Positions 18,001 to 25,983 of a DNA stretch of 64,000 bases are shown here, piece after piece. Origin of the DNA: an uncultured Bacteroidales bacterium. GTDB taxonomy: Bacteria > Bacteroidota > Bacteroidia > Bacteroidales > Paludibacteraceae. Location: assembly GCA_934667275.1 (NCBI GenBank), contig CAKULK010000005.1:1-64000 (forward strand), written 5' to 3'. The position numbers and the translations under genes were made by a program. The notes under the pieces were generated by a model. That model saw only the letters and a list, made by a program, of their open reading frames with translations, ran no database searches and was not told where the DNA came from. How positions within the stretch are numbered: the first letter of the stretch is position 1; every line of letters begins with the position of its first letter.

Positions 18001-18201
18001 CCGGGCGGCAGCACCTACCGCCCCGACCGTGTGATGCTCCGCGGCAGCCATGCCGTCGTCATCGACTACAAGTTCGGCGTCGAACACAAGCGCCAGTACC
18101 ATGAGCAGGTGCGCGACTATATGACCCTCTTGCAAACGATGGGCTACAGCACCAAGGGGTACTTGGTGTATGTGGCGATGGGGAAAGTGGAAGAAGTGTA
18201 G
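15088..18201 (+). CDS. UvrD/AddA-type helicase-nuclease
   Basis: ATP-dependent DNA helicase of superfamily 1A with a fused RecB-like nuclease, 1037 residues, probably acting in double-strand break processing. Visible motifs are Walker A ASAGSGKTYTLTREYL at the N-terminus, AVTFTKKATAEM (Ia), DEFQDTSSLQW (II), GDVKQSIYRWRNSE (III), TIHSSKGLEFDVVIL (V) and NLTYVAFTRPK (VI). The C-terminal PD-(D/E)XK site is PDRVML...VVIDYKFG followed by Q-x2-DYM. The ATG at 15088 begins directly before the conserved helicase start; a longer frame overlaps the preceding gene. No AddB-type partner is adjacent. Confidence 0.9.
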   Translation: MLSIYKASAGSGKTYTLTREYLKMMLADYRPASDGRLPHSHILAVTFTKKATAEMKERILQSLYMLSVTPTESPYLSDLVRECGLRQDEIQARARKLMVGILQDYTHFSVSTIDGFFQQVIRTFAMELGLPTTYDLSMDGEEIILQAVDDVFRQVRTAADGNDAVTTWLTAFAQDNIDNDSRWNPKDAVGRFSRELLREQLIRHLSEVRKAFADKDGLRQYQAELKRICTDTEQEIKQLQNKVRTLTNGIEGLNKNALTPFTKPIGDLIDKGLGATFLKVLDNPKSICTVSKTTKAQQAEIAALYEQHLQPLFEQMYILFAGARMRDYYTAAAILRNLYATGLLQDVAGQVESTNRRLGRLPISDINMLINSIIDGQDAPFIYERIGQYLHHFMMDEFQDTSSLQWENFRPLIQEAEAVNRSNLIVGDVKQSIYRWRNSEWRLLDDVEREFSNTCLPAMKDNWRTAPVVVAENEEIISRYSNWVADRLDADSAEWEVNGISDSVRRIYAPQSVHQEAQKHLPGVFQMQFFDSEDADTQCLDALPPLLEQLRDEGFAMGDVAMLVRQTREAETLSRYLIDHGYNVQSAEGLRVQSHPAVQLIVCLLQQQVFRQQDTVNEIVDAQIRLLHPVFTDDETAAIEHARLLPLYEQVQSLIAALRLTEQEGALPYLTTFQDYVYQFTQSRVADVASFLDYWKRKSRRASVPSPDASDAIRIMTIHSSKGLEFDVVILPFLTWDVMKIRATEVLWCTPQTEPFSRMPLVAVPASSKLLNTWFRDDYIREVVSQYIDNLNLTYVAFTRPKYRLYAFGEMCPQDSKGNPKIANVGHLLSYLYRSDLDETNTYLHTAEGDLRPKQHADTDDSHTRQAEYVSSPIGERLVLRSRAEDDFTPDTPLATIDLGILMHEWLSGITTWSDADPSLQRLLDSGRVTAAQAPLLREQLQQLRQLLDKEQHTDWFNGTYSVLTERDILVPGGSTYRPDRVMLRGSHAVVIDYKFGVEHKRQYHEQVRDYMTLLQTMGYSTKGYLVYVAMGKVEEV

Positions 18202-18480
18202 CGTCCCCACCTAACAAATGCCGCTATTTCGGATATGACAAAGATGAGATAATGAAGCCACGGAGCGTGGTGCAAGGACGTTGGTGAGAGGTTGGATAAC
18301 GCTGTGTAAGCGATTGGTAATCAGCATAAAGACGCTCCCATTCGGCACGTTGTACAGGGGCAACAAGATGTGGATTGTTAGAGGTGTGGAAATGACATGG
18401 AAGGTATTGCAAATATAACAAAAAAGCAGTAACTTTGTGGTTTTATATTAAGGACATTTACGCGACAATATCCAACAATA
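18202..18480. other. Intergenic region before rimM
   Basis: A 279-bp stretch holding the rimM promoter at its right end. A minus-strand frame of 65 codons (18224-18421) has only a TTG start and no recognised homology, and I do not count it as a gene. Otherwise nothing is identified. Confidence 0.5.
18407..18437 (+). promoter_or_regulatory. Promoter of rimM
   Basis: TTG at 18407-18409, 20 nt, then TAACTTTG at 18430-18437, 43 bp before the rimM ATG. Confidence 0.75.
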
Positions 18481-18981
18481 ATGATTACCCCACAAGAGGT
18501 CATACGAATAGGGACAATTACCCGTCCGCACGGGAAGCAGGGTGAGGTGCAATGTCTGATGCAAAACGAGTGTTGGGACAACGCTGACGCGACGTTCCTC
18601 ATCCTAAACATCCAGCATATTCTAACGCCTTTCCGCGTGGTGGATTGGCGCGGAAAGGGCAGCGACAGCCTTATCTTCAGTCTGTCGGGTGTGGATAGTG
18701 AGCAGAAAGCACAGCAACTGATTGGCACTGAGGCGTTTATGCTGCGCAGAGATGTGAAGGAAGACAGCGAGGAGTTGCCTACATGGCAGAGCCTCGCGGG
18801 GTATCGCGTAGTGGATACAGACCAAGGCGAATTGGGCGTGGTGACGGAGGTGGACGAGAGTACCATCAACACCTTGCTGACACTTTCCGGCGGAAAGATG
18901 ATACCTATCCACGAGGATTTTATCGTAGCATTAGAGTCTGAAAGCCATACACTTACAATCCGATTGCCATACTTGTTGTAG
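18481..18981 (+). CDS. rimM: 16S rRNA processing protein RimM
   Basis: Assembly factor for the 30S head domain that binds ribosomal protein S19. The 166 residues comprise the N-terminal RimM beta-barrel (IGTITRPHGKQGEVQC, about 10-25) and a C-terminal PRC-barrel (YRVVDTDQGELGVVTEVDE, about 108-127). Both are at standard positions and the length is normal. The SpoU methyltransferase gene starts 1 bp after its stop, so the two RNA-maturation genes form a pair. Confidence 0.95.
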   Translation: MITPQEVIRIGTITRPHGKQGEVQCLMQNECWDNADATFLILNIQHILTPFRVVDWRGKGSDSLIFSLSGVDSEQKAQQLIGTEAFMLRRDVKEDSEELPTWQSLAGYRVVDTDQGELGVVTEVDESTINTLLTLSGGKMIPIHEDFIVALESESHTLTIRLPYLL

Positions 18982-18982
18982 C

Positions 18983-19519
18983 ATGCAAAAGACCACCATT
19001 GAAGAAATGCACCGCCTTAGCGCGGAGGCGTATCACGCGGCAGAGAAACTGCCGATAGTCATCGTGCTGGACAACGTGCGGAGCCAGCACAACATCGGCG
19101 CGGTGTTCCGCACGGCAGACGCTTTCCGGTTGGAGGCGGTGTGGCTGTGCGGGATATGCTGTTGCCCGCCCAATCAGGAGATTCACAAGACGGCTCTCGG
19201 GGCGGAACTGACGGTGGATTGGGAATACAGAAAAGAGACGTTGGACGCGGTGCGGGAGTTGCAAGAGGCGGGATACACGGTGTATGCCGTGGAGCAGGCA
19301 CACGGCTCTACTATGCTGAATAACATACAGTTACGTAAAGGCGAGAAAGTGGCGATTGTGCTTGGACATGAGGTGTTTGGCGTGCAACAGGCAGTGGTGG
19401 ATGCCGCGGACGGATGCATAGAGATTCCGCAATACGGCACGAAACACAGTCTGAATGTGAGCGTGACGGCGGGGATTGTGATGTATGAGTTGTCGAGCGC
19501 GATGCGCAGATTAGTTTAG
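18983..19519 (+). CDS. TrmH/SpoU-family RNA 2'-O-methyltransferase
   Basis: SAM-dependent SPOUT methyltransferase acting on tRNA or rRNA, 178 residues. Motif 1 is LDNVRSQHNIGAVFRTADAF, motif 2 IVLGHEVFGV and motif 3 HSLNVSVTAGIVMYEL, which forms the SAM-binding knot. There is no extra N-terminal substrate-binding domain, so it resembles small TrmH/TrmL-like enzymes; the target nucleotide cannot be told from sequence. It lies 1 bp after rimM. Confidence 0.9.
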   Translation: MQKTTIEEMHRLSAEAYHAAEKLPIVIVLDNVRSQHNIGAVFRTADAFRLEAVWLCGICCCPPNQEIHKTALGAELTVDWEYRKETLDAVRELQEAGYTVYAVEQAHGSTMLNNIQLRKGEKVAIVLGHEVFGVQQAVVDAADGCIEIPQYGTKHSLNVSVTAGIVMYELSSAMRRLV

Positions 19520-19583
19520 AGTTGAAAGTTGAGTGTTGAGAGAAGTTTTATAGTTGATAGTTAGGAGTTTAGCAGAATGGGAC

Positions 19584-21377
19584 GTGGAAAATAGAAAGCA
19601 TAAATTGACCTTGTTGGCACCTGCCCGCGACATAGAGGTGGGCAAAGCTGCCATCGACGCAGGGGCGGACGCGGTGTATATCGGTGCGCCACAGTTCGGT
19701 GCGCGGCAGGCTGCAGGCAACTCGGTGGAGGATATTGCGGAGTTGGTGCGGTATGCACATGTATTTGGTGCTCAGGTACTTGTGACGCTGAATACCCTAC
19801 TCCGCGACGATGAATATGCACCCGCCTGCGCGCTGGCACACCAATTATATAAGGCGGGCGTGGACGCGCTGATAATCCAAGACCTGCACCTGTTGAAATG
19901 TGACTTGCCCCCGATACGGTTGCACGCCTCGACACAGTGCGACAACAGGACAGCCGAGCAAGTATTGGCATTGCAAGCGATGGGTTTTCGCCGAGTTGTG
20001 TTAGCAAGAGAACTGAGTATCAAAGAGATACACAATATCCATGAGGCGGTTGTGCATTCCGAGGCAGAGGAGTCCATTGAATTGGAAGCCTTTGTACATG
20101 GTGCATTGTGTGTGAGTTACAGCGGGCGGTGCTATATGTCGGAGGTGCTGATGGGCAGAAGTGCCAACCGCGGTTGCTGTGCGCAGATGTGCCGCATGCG
20201 ATACGACCTGCTTGACAAAGACGGGAATGAGATACGGGACGACCGCGGAGTGCCGATTCATCAGCGGTACCTGCTGTCGCTGCAAGACATAGACCGCAGT
20301 CAGTCGCTCCGCGAGATGATTGAGGCGGGCGTGACGACCTTCAAGATTGAGGGCAGGCTCAAAGACCGCGACTACGTGACCAACGTGGTGGCGTACTATC
20401 GGCAGTTGATAGACAGAATAGAGGGTACGGAGACATTGGCGCACGGAAAAACAGAGTTTTCCTTTGTGCCGAACCCGACAAAGACGTTCCATCGCGGGCA
20501 GACCGACTACTTTTTGCACGGGCGGACGCGACCGATGGCGAATTGGCAGACGCCCAAATCCACGGGGGAACCCATCGGCACGGTGGCATATATCCAACGC
20601 AATGCCATCGGTGTGGAACTGCTGCCCGATGTGGTACTGCACAACGGCGACGGGCTGTGCTTTGGCGACCAAGGGTTTGCCGTAAACGGAGTGTCTATGC
20701 CACAGAACGCAAAGGGCTTCAAGCGGTTAGCCGTTGTGGTGCCAAACCGGATGCCATACGTGGCAGTGGGCACGCAACTATATAGGAATCAGGATGTTGA
20801 GTTCTTGCGCAGTCTGCACGCAGAGCGGCATATCCCCGTGGTTATCACTTTCGAGGACACGTATGACGGCTACCGGCTCACGATGCTAGGCGATGATAGC
20901 AAGGATACTTTGGCGGCTGTTGATATAGCCGCAGAGCACCAAGCGGCACAGAATCCCGCACGTGCTTACACTACTATCCGTGAGCAAATCAGCAAGTTAG
21001 GCGATACGCCCTACACTGCAAGCGAGGTCATTGTCCGACATGAGGGGACGAATTGCCAAGGTGAGTACCCATACTTCCTGCCCATTAGTCTGCTCAACGA
21101 CTACCGTCGCCGTATAGTGCAAGTAGCGATGCTAAATGCCTTGGCGACGCGAGACGTGTCGTCCCCACAAAAGAGCAAAATGCCATCACAATCACACAAC
21201 GCCAGCATCGCGCAACCGCTGATGACTTGCAAATATTGTCTGCTCTATGAGATGGGGCATTGCCGAAAAGAGAACCCGATGCATATCGAACCACATTATT
21301 TGCGGCTGCAAAACGGTATTCGCGCAGCACTAACCTTCGATTGTGCAAATTGTCAGATGCTCGTCACGAAAGTATGA
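19584..21377 (+). CDS. U32 family protein (RNA hydroxylation, RlhA/TrhP-like)
   Basis: About 597 residues. The N-terminal U32 TIM-barrel region (LLAPARDIEVGKAAIDAGAD) carries the family cysteine signature GRSANRGCCAQMCR and a downstream KIEGRLKDRDYV. A C-terminal cysteine-rich segment follows (CKYCLLYEMGHC and CANC). U32 proteins with such cysteines take part in prephenate-dependent hydroxylation of tRNA (TrhP) or 23S rRNA (RlhA); older annotation as collagenase is probably misleading. The start is uncertain: a GTG at 19584 fits the family N-terminus best, and TTG codons at 19554 and 19605 are alternatives. Confidence 0.88.
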   Translation: MENRKHKLTLLAPARDIEVGKAAIDAGADAVYIGAPQFGARQAAGNSVEDIAELVRYAHVFGAQVLVTLNTLLRDDEYAPACALAHQLYKAGVDALIIQDLHLLKCDLPPIRLHASTQCDNRTAEQVLALQAMGFRRVVLARELSIKEIHNIHEAVVHSEAEESIELEAFVHGALCVSYSGRCYMSEVLMGRSANRGCCAQMCRMRYDLLDKDGNEIRDDRGVPIHQRYLLSLQDIDRSQSLREMIEAGVTTFKIEGRLKDRDYVTNVVAYYRQLIDRIEGTETLAHGKTEFSFVPNPTKTFHRGQTDYFLHGRTRPMANWQTPKSTGEPIGTVAYIQRNAIGVELLPDVVLHNGDGLCFGDQGFAVNGVSMPQNAKGFKRLAVVVPNRMPYVAVGTQLYRNQDVEFLRSLHAERHIPVVITFEDTYDGYRLTMLGDDSKDTLAAVDIAAEHQAAQNPARAYTTIREQISKLGDTPYTASEVIVRHEGTNCQGEYPYFLPISLLNDYRRRIVQVAMLNALATRDVSSPQKSKMPSQSHNASIAQPLMTCKYCLLYEMGHCRKENPMHIEPHYLRLQNGIRAALTFDCANCQMLVTKV

Positions 21378-21386
21378 GAAAGTAAA

Positions 21387-21423
21387 AAAGAGGTTGTCCG
21401 ATTATTTTTCGAACAACCTCTTT
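21387..21423. terminator. Bidirectional intrinsic terminator
   Basis: Arms 21388-21397 (AAGAGGTTGT) and 21413-21422 (ACAACCTCTT) lie between the convergent U32 and aminotransferase genes, with A-rich and T-rich flanks on either side. Confidence 0.85.
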
Positions 21424-21428
21424 CGGTT

Positions 21429-22748
21429 TTATTGGAAATCTCTGTTGAAAGCCGCGAGACGGCGGTCGAGTTCCTCGTACTGGTCATCGCGGATGCACGA
21501 TGCGCAACCGCGCATACCTTCGCGCTGGGCACCCGTACTGCCAAGGGCTATAGCCGATACGCCGTAATAAATCAGTTTGTTGAGCAGTTGCTCGCCCGTC
21601 CAGTCCTTATAGCCAAAAGTGAAGAAGAAGCCGTCGCCCACGTCCTTGCCGTCGGCATCTTTGTCGTAAACCACATGGAAACCGTTGCGCACCATAATCT
21701 CTTTTATCTTGGCGGCACGACGTGCGTACTCGTGTGTGTTCTCCACAAAGTGTATCTGCCCTTGGCATGCCGCACGGAACATAGCCGCCATGGCGAATTG
21801 TACGGAGTGGGTAACGCCCGAGGAGAGACTATAGAGAATGATATACACGAAGTTGCGCAGGAACTGCCCGTCATTACCATAACGCTCTGCCAATGAAGGA
21901 AAACAGCGGTGAGCAAGTACGGGGTTCATGGCAACAATGGCACCACGCTGACCTGCGTAGGAAAACATCTTGGAGCATGAAATCATGTGGACGCAGTTGT
22001 TGGTATAGCGACCCACGGAGGGTTGGTAGGGCGGCTCGTAAGGTACGCCGCGCTTCTCACGGAAGTCCATATTGAGGTAGGCTAAGTCCTCGATTACCAA
22101 CACGTTATACTTTGTGGCAAGGCGTCCGATAATCTCGAGTTCGCGCTCGGTGAGGCACATCCACGAGGGGTTGTTGGGGTTGGAGAAAAGCATGGCTGCA
22201 ATACGCCCTGTCTGGAAATGGCGTTCCAATTCCTCTTCCAATGCCTCGCCGCGGAAGTCGGCTACATCGAAGCAGTCCACGCGTACGCCGATGACCTTAC
22301 ATTGCTGTTTCTGTACGGGGAAACAAGGGTCGATAAATAATACCGTGTCGCGCTCTTTATCGAGTTGCGACATGGTGAGATTGAGGGCAAAGGCTGCCTG
22401 CATGCTACCCACCGTAGGCACGATGCAATCGTCGGGGATGTCCAATCCCACAAAGGCGCGCACGAACTCGCTGCCCCAATGCTTCACCTCGGGAATACCC
22501 GTGATGACAGGATAGTGTGCGGCATATCCGTTGAGCAACGCCTGATGCTCGGCTTCGATACCTACCTGCTCGGCGGGCAGTCCGGGTTCGCCCAACTCCA
22601 TGTGAATAAACTCCTCGCCCGTGGCACGCTCGATGTCCTTGACTACGCCCACCAACTGGCGGATACTGGCATTGCCCAACTCGTGTGCGTTGCGCAGACC
22701 GAAATCAATACAGGTCTGGTCAACCAACTGTTTGTCTAATGGAAACAT
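21429..22748 (-). CDS. PLP-dependent class I/II aminotransferase
   Basis: Fold-type I aminotransferase of 439 residues. The PLP lysine lies in SCSKMFSYAGQRGAIV, preceded by FSNPNNPSW and VIEDLAYLNMD (the Asp that contacts the pyridine ring). The amino acid specificity is not evident. It precedes the iorBA operon on the same strand, after a terminator and a promoter of its own. A link is plausible, since aminotransferases make the aryl-pyruvates that IorAB oxidises, but they are separate transcription units. Confidence 0.9.
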   Translation of the reverse strand: MFPLDKQLVDQTCIDFGLRNAHELGNASIRQLVGVVKDIERATGEEFIHMELGEPGLPAEQVGIEAEHQALLNGYAAHYPVITGIPEVKHWGSEFVRAFVGLDIPDDCIVPTVGSMQAAFALNLTMSQLDKERDTVLFIDPCFPVQKQQCKVIGVRVDCFDVADFRGEALEEELERHFQTGRIAAMLFSNPNNPSWMCLTERELEIIGRLATKYNVLVIEDLAYLNMDFREKRGVPYEPPYQPSVGRYTNNCVHMISCSKMFSYAGQRGAIVAMNPVLAHRCFPSLAERYGNDGQFLRNFVYIILYSLSSGVTHSVQFAMAAMFRAACQGQIHFVENTHEYARRAAKIKEIMVRNGFHVVYDKDADGKDVGDGFFFTFGYKDWTGEQLLNKLIYYGVSAIALGSTGAQREGMRGCASCIRDDQYEELDRRLAAFNRDFQ

Positions 22749-22815
22749 AGATATTAGTATTTAAGTTATTAACGTACTTTGTACATTCGGGTACATCCAA
22801 TACCCAAATCATCTG

Positions 22816-22846
22816 CAAAGATAGTCTTTAAATTTGACTTCCACAA
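22816..22846 (-). promoter_or_regulatory. Promoter of the aminotransferase gene
   Basis: On the minus strand, TTG (22844-22846), 20 nt, then TATCTTTG (22816-22823), leaving a leader of about 60 nt. Confidence 0.75.
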
Positions 22847-22948
22847 ATCTTTTCCCTATTTTATTCGCCCACCATAACGGACTCACAGAGAACTATAAAG
22901 GATAACACTCCTAATGCTTGACACTGAAGTACATTGTAAAGATAAAAC

Positions 22949-22976
22949 GGGAAGTGCGCTGTGGGGTGCACTTCCC
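22949..22976 (-). terminator. Terminator of the iorAB run
   Basis: A perfect 9-bp stem GGGAAGTGC / GCACTTCCC around a 10-nt loop, followed on the minus strand by GTTTTATC. It lies about 75 bp after the iorB stop. Confidence 0.75.
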
Positions 22977-23050
22977 ATTTGGTGTGTCAGGCTTAGCCAT
23001 TGAGGACAAGCCCGACAACTATTGCAAGTTTGATACTTGTCAGTTACGGA

Positions 23051-23632
23051 TTACTCGTGTTTGGAGTTGCGGTAGCCGGCTTCTACGGCAGCGACGTTAC
23101 TCTCAACGACAGCCTCGCCTTTGCGCGCAAAGACACGTTGCACGCCGGCAATCATCTTGTCGTGGTCGATGCCCAGCATAGGAATGGCTGCGCCGAGAAG
23201 CACCATATTAGCCGCCTGCGAGGGGGCGCCTGCCTCTTTGGCAAGTGCTTCCACGTCCAAGAGGACGTGGTTCTTGTGCGCCTCAATGTGGCGGATAACC
23301 TCCTCTATCTCAGGATAGTTGGGGATATTGACGAAAGGCACAGACGATGTTACAATCCAGCCTTCGGGTTTGAGATACGGCAAGTAGCGCAACGCCTCCA
23401 TCGGCTCCAACGAGATGATAAGGTCGGCTCCGCCAACGGGAATCAGGTCCGAGTGGATAGGTTCGGACGAGAGGCGGAGGTTGGACTGCACGTCACCACC
23501 ACGCTGACTCATACCGTGTACCTCGGCTTGCTTGAGATACAAGCCCTCTGCCAATGCGGCTTCACCAATGACTGTAGCAATAGAGAGGATACCTTGTCCT
23601 CCGACACCTGCTAATATAATATCTTTTTTCAT
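23051..23632 (-). CDS. iorB: Indolepyruvate:ferredoxin oxidoreductase beta subunit
   Basis: Gamma-type domain subunit (193 residues) of the 2-oxoacid:ferredoxin oxidoreductase that oxidatively decarboxylates aryl-pyruvates to aryl-acetyl-CoA while reducing ferredoxin. Family landmarks are the N-terminal IILAGVGGQGILSIA, then AEVHGMSQRGGDVQSNLRL and GGADLIISLEPMEALRYLPYL. It is second in the operon, 22 bp after iorA, and is followed by a clear terminator. Confidence 0.93.
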   Translation of the reverse strand: MKKDIILAGVGGQGILSIATVIGEAALAEGLYLKQAEVHGMSQRGGDVQSNLRLSSEPIHSDLIPVGGADLIISLEPMEALRYLPYLKPEGWIVTSSVPFVNIPNYPEIEEVIRHIEAHKNHVLLDVEALAKEAGAPSQAANMVLLGAAIPMLGIDHDKMIAGVQRVFARKGEAVVESNVAAVEAGYRNSKHE

Positions 23633-23654
23633 ATTCTGTATTCAATTTGAGGTT

Positions 23655-25253
23655 TTACTTTTTTGCTTTCAAGTGGCGTTTGAGCGTCTGGATGCACTCG
23701 CGGCGTGCGATGACTACGGAAGTGCCAGGGTAGTCAATCTCCTCGCGGAGCACATTCTTAATCTCGTCCATATTCTTGGGCAGGGGCACTACGACGCGCA
23801 CGTGCTCTTTCTCTACGCCAACGCCGTAGCAAATCTGCTCGAGGCGACCCGTACCGGCAGAGTCCTGTCCGCCCGTCATACCCGTGGTGAGGTTGTCGGA
23901 GATAAGAACAACGACATTGGCGTTGCTGTTGACGCAGTCCAAGAGTCCCGTCATGCCCGAGTGCGTGAAGGTAGAGTCACCGATAACGGCAATAGCAGGG
24001 TGTTGGCCTGCGTCTGCAGCCCCTTTCGCCATGGTGATAGAGGCTCCCATCTCCACACACGCATGGATAGCGTGGAATGGCGAGAGGGCACCCAGCGTGT
24101 AGCAGCCGATGTCGCCGAAGATACGGGGTTGCGGGTACTCGCGTGCGACCTCGTTAAGGGCAGCATATACGTCGCGGTGTCCACAGCCTTGGCATAGTGC
24201 GGGCGGACGGCTGACAACGAGATTGTCGGCATCGTGCTGTGGCAGTGCATCCAAGCCTATGGAGAGGCGTACGCTGTCGGGTGTGAGTTCGCCCATACGC
24301 GGCAGGTCACCCGTGAGGCGTCCTTTGACTGCGACGGTGGAAGGTACGAGTCCGCGGATGAGTTCCTCCACAACGGGTTGCCCCTCTTCGATAACGAGGA
24401 TTTCCTTGGCGCCGTCAGCCACCATCTGATTGATGAAGGCAACGGGCAGCGGGTACTGAGCGACCTTGAGGATAGAGCAGCCCATAGCGGGTTGGTAGTT
24501 CTCCATCAGATAGTTGTAAGCAATACCTGTGGTGATGATACCGCGCTCGGGGTGCGTGCCTTTGACGTAGGAGTTGAAAGGCGAAGTCTCACTTTTCTGA
24601 ACGAAAGTAGGTTGTGCGGCAACCAATTCGGCATAGTTCTTTTTTGCAAAAGCCGGCAACAAGATAAAGTGTTGCACATTCTCCGGCAACGACATCTTGT
24701 TCTGAACAGGTGTGTTGTCTGTAGTCTCGACAACGGCACGCGAGTGAGCCATGCGGGTAGTAACACGCAAAAGGATAGGCGTGTGCAGTTCCTCGGAAAG
24801 GCGGAACGCCTCCTGGGTCATCTCGTATGCCTCCTGTTGGTTAGACGGCTCGAAGCATGGAATCATGGCAAACTTAGCATAGAAACGGCTGTCCTGCTCG
24901 TTTTGCGAGGAGTGCATGGAGGGGTCGTCAGCAGCCACTACCACCAATCCGCCGTTCACACCAGTGATAGCGGCGTTCATGAATGCGTCTGCACAGACGT
25001 TCATACCCACGTGCTTCATACAAACGAGCGCACGTTTGCCCATGTAGGACATGCCGAGCGCCGCCTCCATAGCCGTCTTCTCGTTGGATGCCCAACGGCA
25101 GAAGATAGAGGGCTTTGCGGCTTTCGCCTCGTGCAGTTGAATGTACTCCGTGATTTCCGTTGACGGTGTGCCCGGGTAGGCATAGACACCGCTCAAGCCT
25201 GCGTCGATAGCACCTTGCGCTATCGCTTCATCGCCTAAAAGAAGGTGTTTCAT
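23655..25253 (-). CDS. iorA: Indolepyruvate:ferredoxin oxidoreductase alpha subunit
   Basis: TPP-binding catalytic subunit, 532 residues. The N-terminal pyrimidine domain opens LLGDEAIAQGAIDAGLSGVYAYPGTPSTEI. The C-terminal TPP domain has PPALCQGCGHRDVY, GDIGCYTLGALSPF, MAKGAADAG and GDSTFTHSGMTGLLD. The protein ends soon after RRECIQTLKRHLKAKK and lacks the C-terminal pair of [4Fe-4S] ferredoxin motifs of archaeal IorA, so electrons must leave by another route or a separate ferredoxin. It is co-directional with iorB and has no TAnnTTTG promoter; its leader resembles that of the lipoprotein gene upstream. Confidence 0.93.
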   Translation of the reverse strand: MKHLLLGDEAIAQGAIDAGLSGVYAYPGTPSTEITEYIQLHEAKAAKPSIFCRWASNEKTAMEAALGMSYMGKRALVCMKHVGMNVCADAFMNAAITGVNGGLVVVAADDPSMHSSQNEQDSRFYAKFAMIPCFEPSNQQEAYEMTQEAFRLSEELHTPILLRVTTRMAHSRAVVETTDNTPVQNKMSLPENVQHFILLPAFAKKNYAELVAAQPTFVQKSETSPFNSYVKGTHPERGIITTGIAYNYLMENYQPAMGCSILKVAQYPLPVAFINQMVADGAKEILVIEEGQPVVEELIRGLVPSTVAVKGRLTGDLPRMGELTPDSVRLSIGLDALPQHDADNLVVSRPPALCQGCGHRDVYAALNEVAREYPQPRIFGDIGCYTLGALSPFHAIHACVEMGASITMAKGAADAGQHPAIAVIGDSTFTHSGMTGLLDCVNSNANVVVLISDNLTTGMTGGQDSAGTGRLEQICYGVGVEKEHVRVVVPLPKNMDEIKNVLREEIDYPGTSVVIARRECIQTLKRHLKAKK

Positions 25254-25269
25254 ACTTGATTAGATTTTT

Positions 25270-25306
25270 TATTGGTTTGTATTGAAATTTGTTTGTTAAT
25301 TGCTTG
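25270..25306. repeat. Duplicated leader sequence, copy A (before iorA)
   Basis: A 37-bp segment matching 25886-25922 at 30 of 37 positions without gaps; both end in GTTAATTGCTTG. Each copy lies about 15 bp upstream of a start codon (iorA here, the lipoprotein gene for copy B). Confidence 0.75.
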
Positions 25307-25337
25307 ATAAACTATTTGATACGACAAGGGTGATATA

Positions 25338-25871
25338 TCATGGTTGGAAAGACAAGGTCTTTTCCGCGCAATCCGTAGGAATGGTCACCACATGGTTGTC
25401 TCCATACCTCTCGACCAAGACATTAAAGACAGAATCTCGCTTGGCAGCATCGCGCGGCATCCAACCGTAAGTATCAGGCTGAACCATGTGATATGCCACT
25501 ATTACCCTTACAGGAGCATTAGCAGTCAAACGCTTGATAACGAACTTCCTCTCGGTATGTGCATACTTATAGTCACCCATAGTAGAGTAAAAATATGTTC
25601 CGTGGATATATGCATCTCCTGATGTTTTGGCACACGCATTATTTACACTTATCCATTCCTGATATTTCGATGATGTGTTTTGAATGGTAACATCATCGGA
25701 AGCAGGACATTGAATCTCCAAAGAATCTTTTGCATTGATGCACAAATACCAACTAATAATACCAGTTGCATCCTGTACACATGAACTCAAGAATACCATG
25801 CACAATAGCATTATGATAGGTAGACAACGCCAAATACAAGGTGCCTGTTTCTTTGAATGTTGATGTTTCAT
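25338..25871 (-). CDS. Hypothetical lipoprotein
   Basis: A 177-residue protein not recognised as any family. It has a basic N-terminus, a hydrophobic stretch and a lipobox LSSC (Cys31), then a mature domain of about 145 residues rich in beta-prone sequence, with several cysteines and a C-terminal VERYGDNHVVTIPTDCAEKTLSF. The gene is AT-rich compared with iorA and mutS2, and sits between two copies of a 37-bp leader repeat. That suggests it was inserted in front of iorA together with a duplicated leader. No function can be proposed. Confidence 0.7.
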   Translation of the reverse strand: MKHQHSKKQAPCIWRCLPIIMLLCMVFLSSCVQDATGIISWYLCINAKDSLEIQCPASDDVTIQNTSSKYQEWISVNNACAKTSGDAYIHGTYFYSTMGDYKYAHTERKFVIKRLTANAPVRVIVAYHMVQPDTYGWMPRDAAKRDSVFNVLVERYGDNHVVTIPTDCAEKTLSFQP

Positions 25872-25885
25872 GATACTGATTTATT

Positions 25886-25922
25886 TATTGGTTAGTATTA
25901 AATCCTATCTGTTAATTGCTTG
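25886..25922. repeat. Duplicated leader sequence, copy B (before the lipoprotein gene)
   Basis: Matches copy A at 25270-25306 at 30 of 37 positions, in the same orientation and at a similar distance from the start codon. Confidence 0.75.
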
Positions 25923-25983
25923 GTTGTCGCTGCATCATGATGCACAAATATTATGCCATAGATGAAGTTGTATAAACTATGTA

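Larger units (their letters stand above)
22749..23050. other. Intergenic region between iorB and the aminotransferase
   Basis: About 300 bp with no gene. It holds the aminotransferase promoter (22816-22846, minus), a featureless AT-rich stretch and the iorB terminator at 22949-22976. Confidence 0.6.

Noticed and set aside
18224..18421. 65-codon minus-strand frame before rimM
   Set aside because: Only a TTG start, no usable leader, no recognised homology, and it overlaps the rimM promoter region. It could be a relic, but I cannot support it.
24234..25163. 309-codon frame opposite iorA
   Set aside because: Shadow frame with no homology; iorA motifs are clear on the minus strand.
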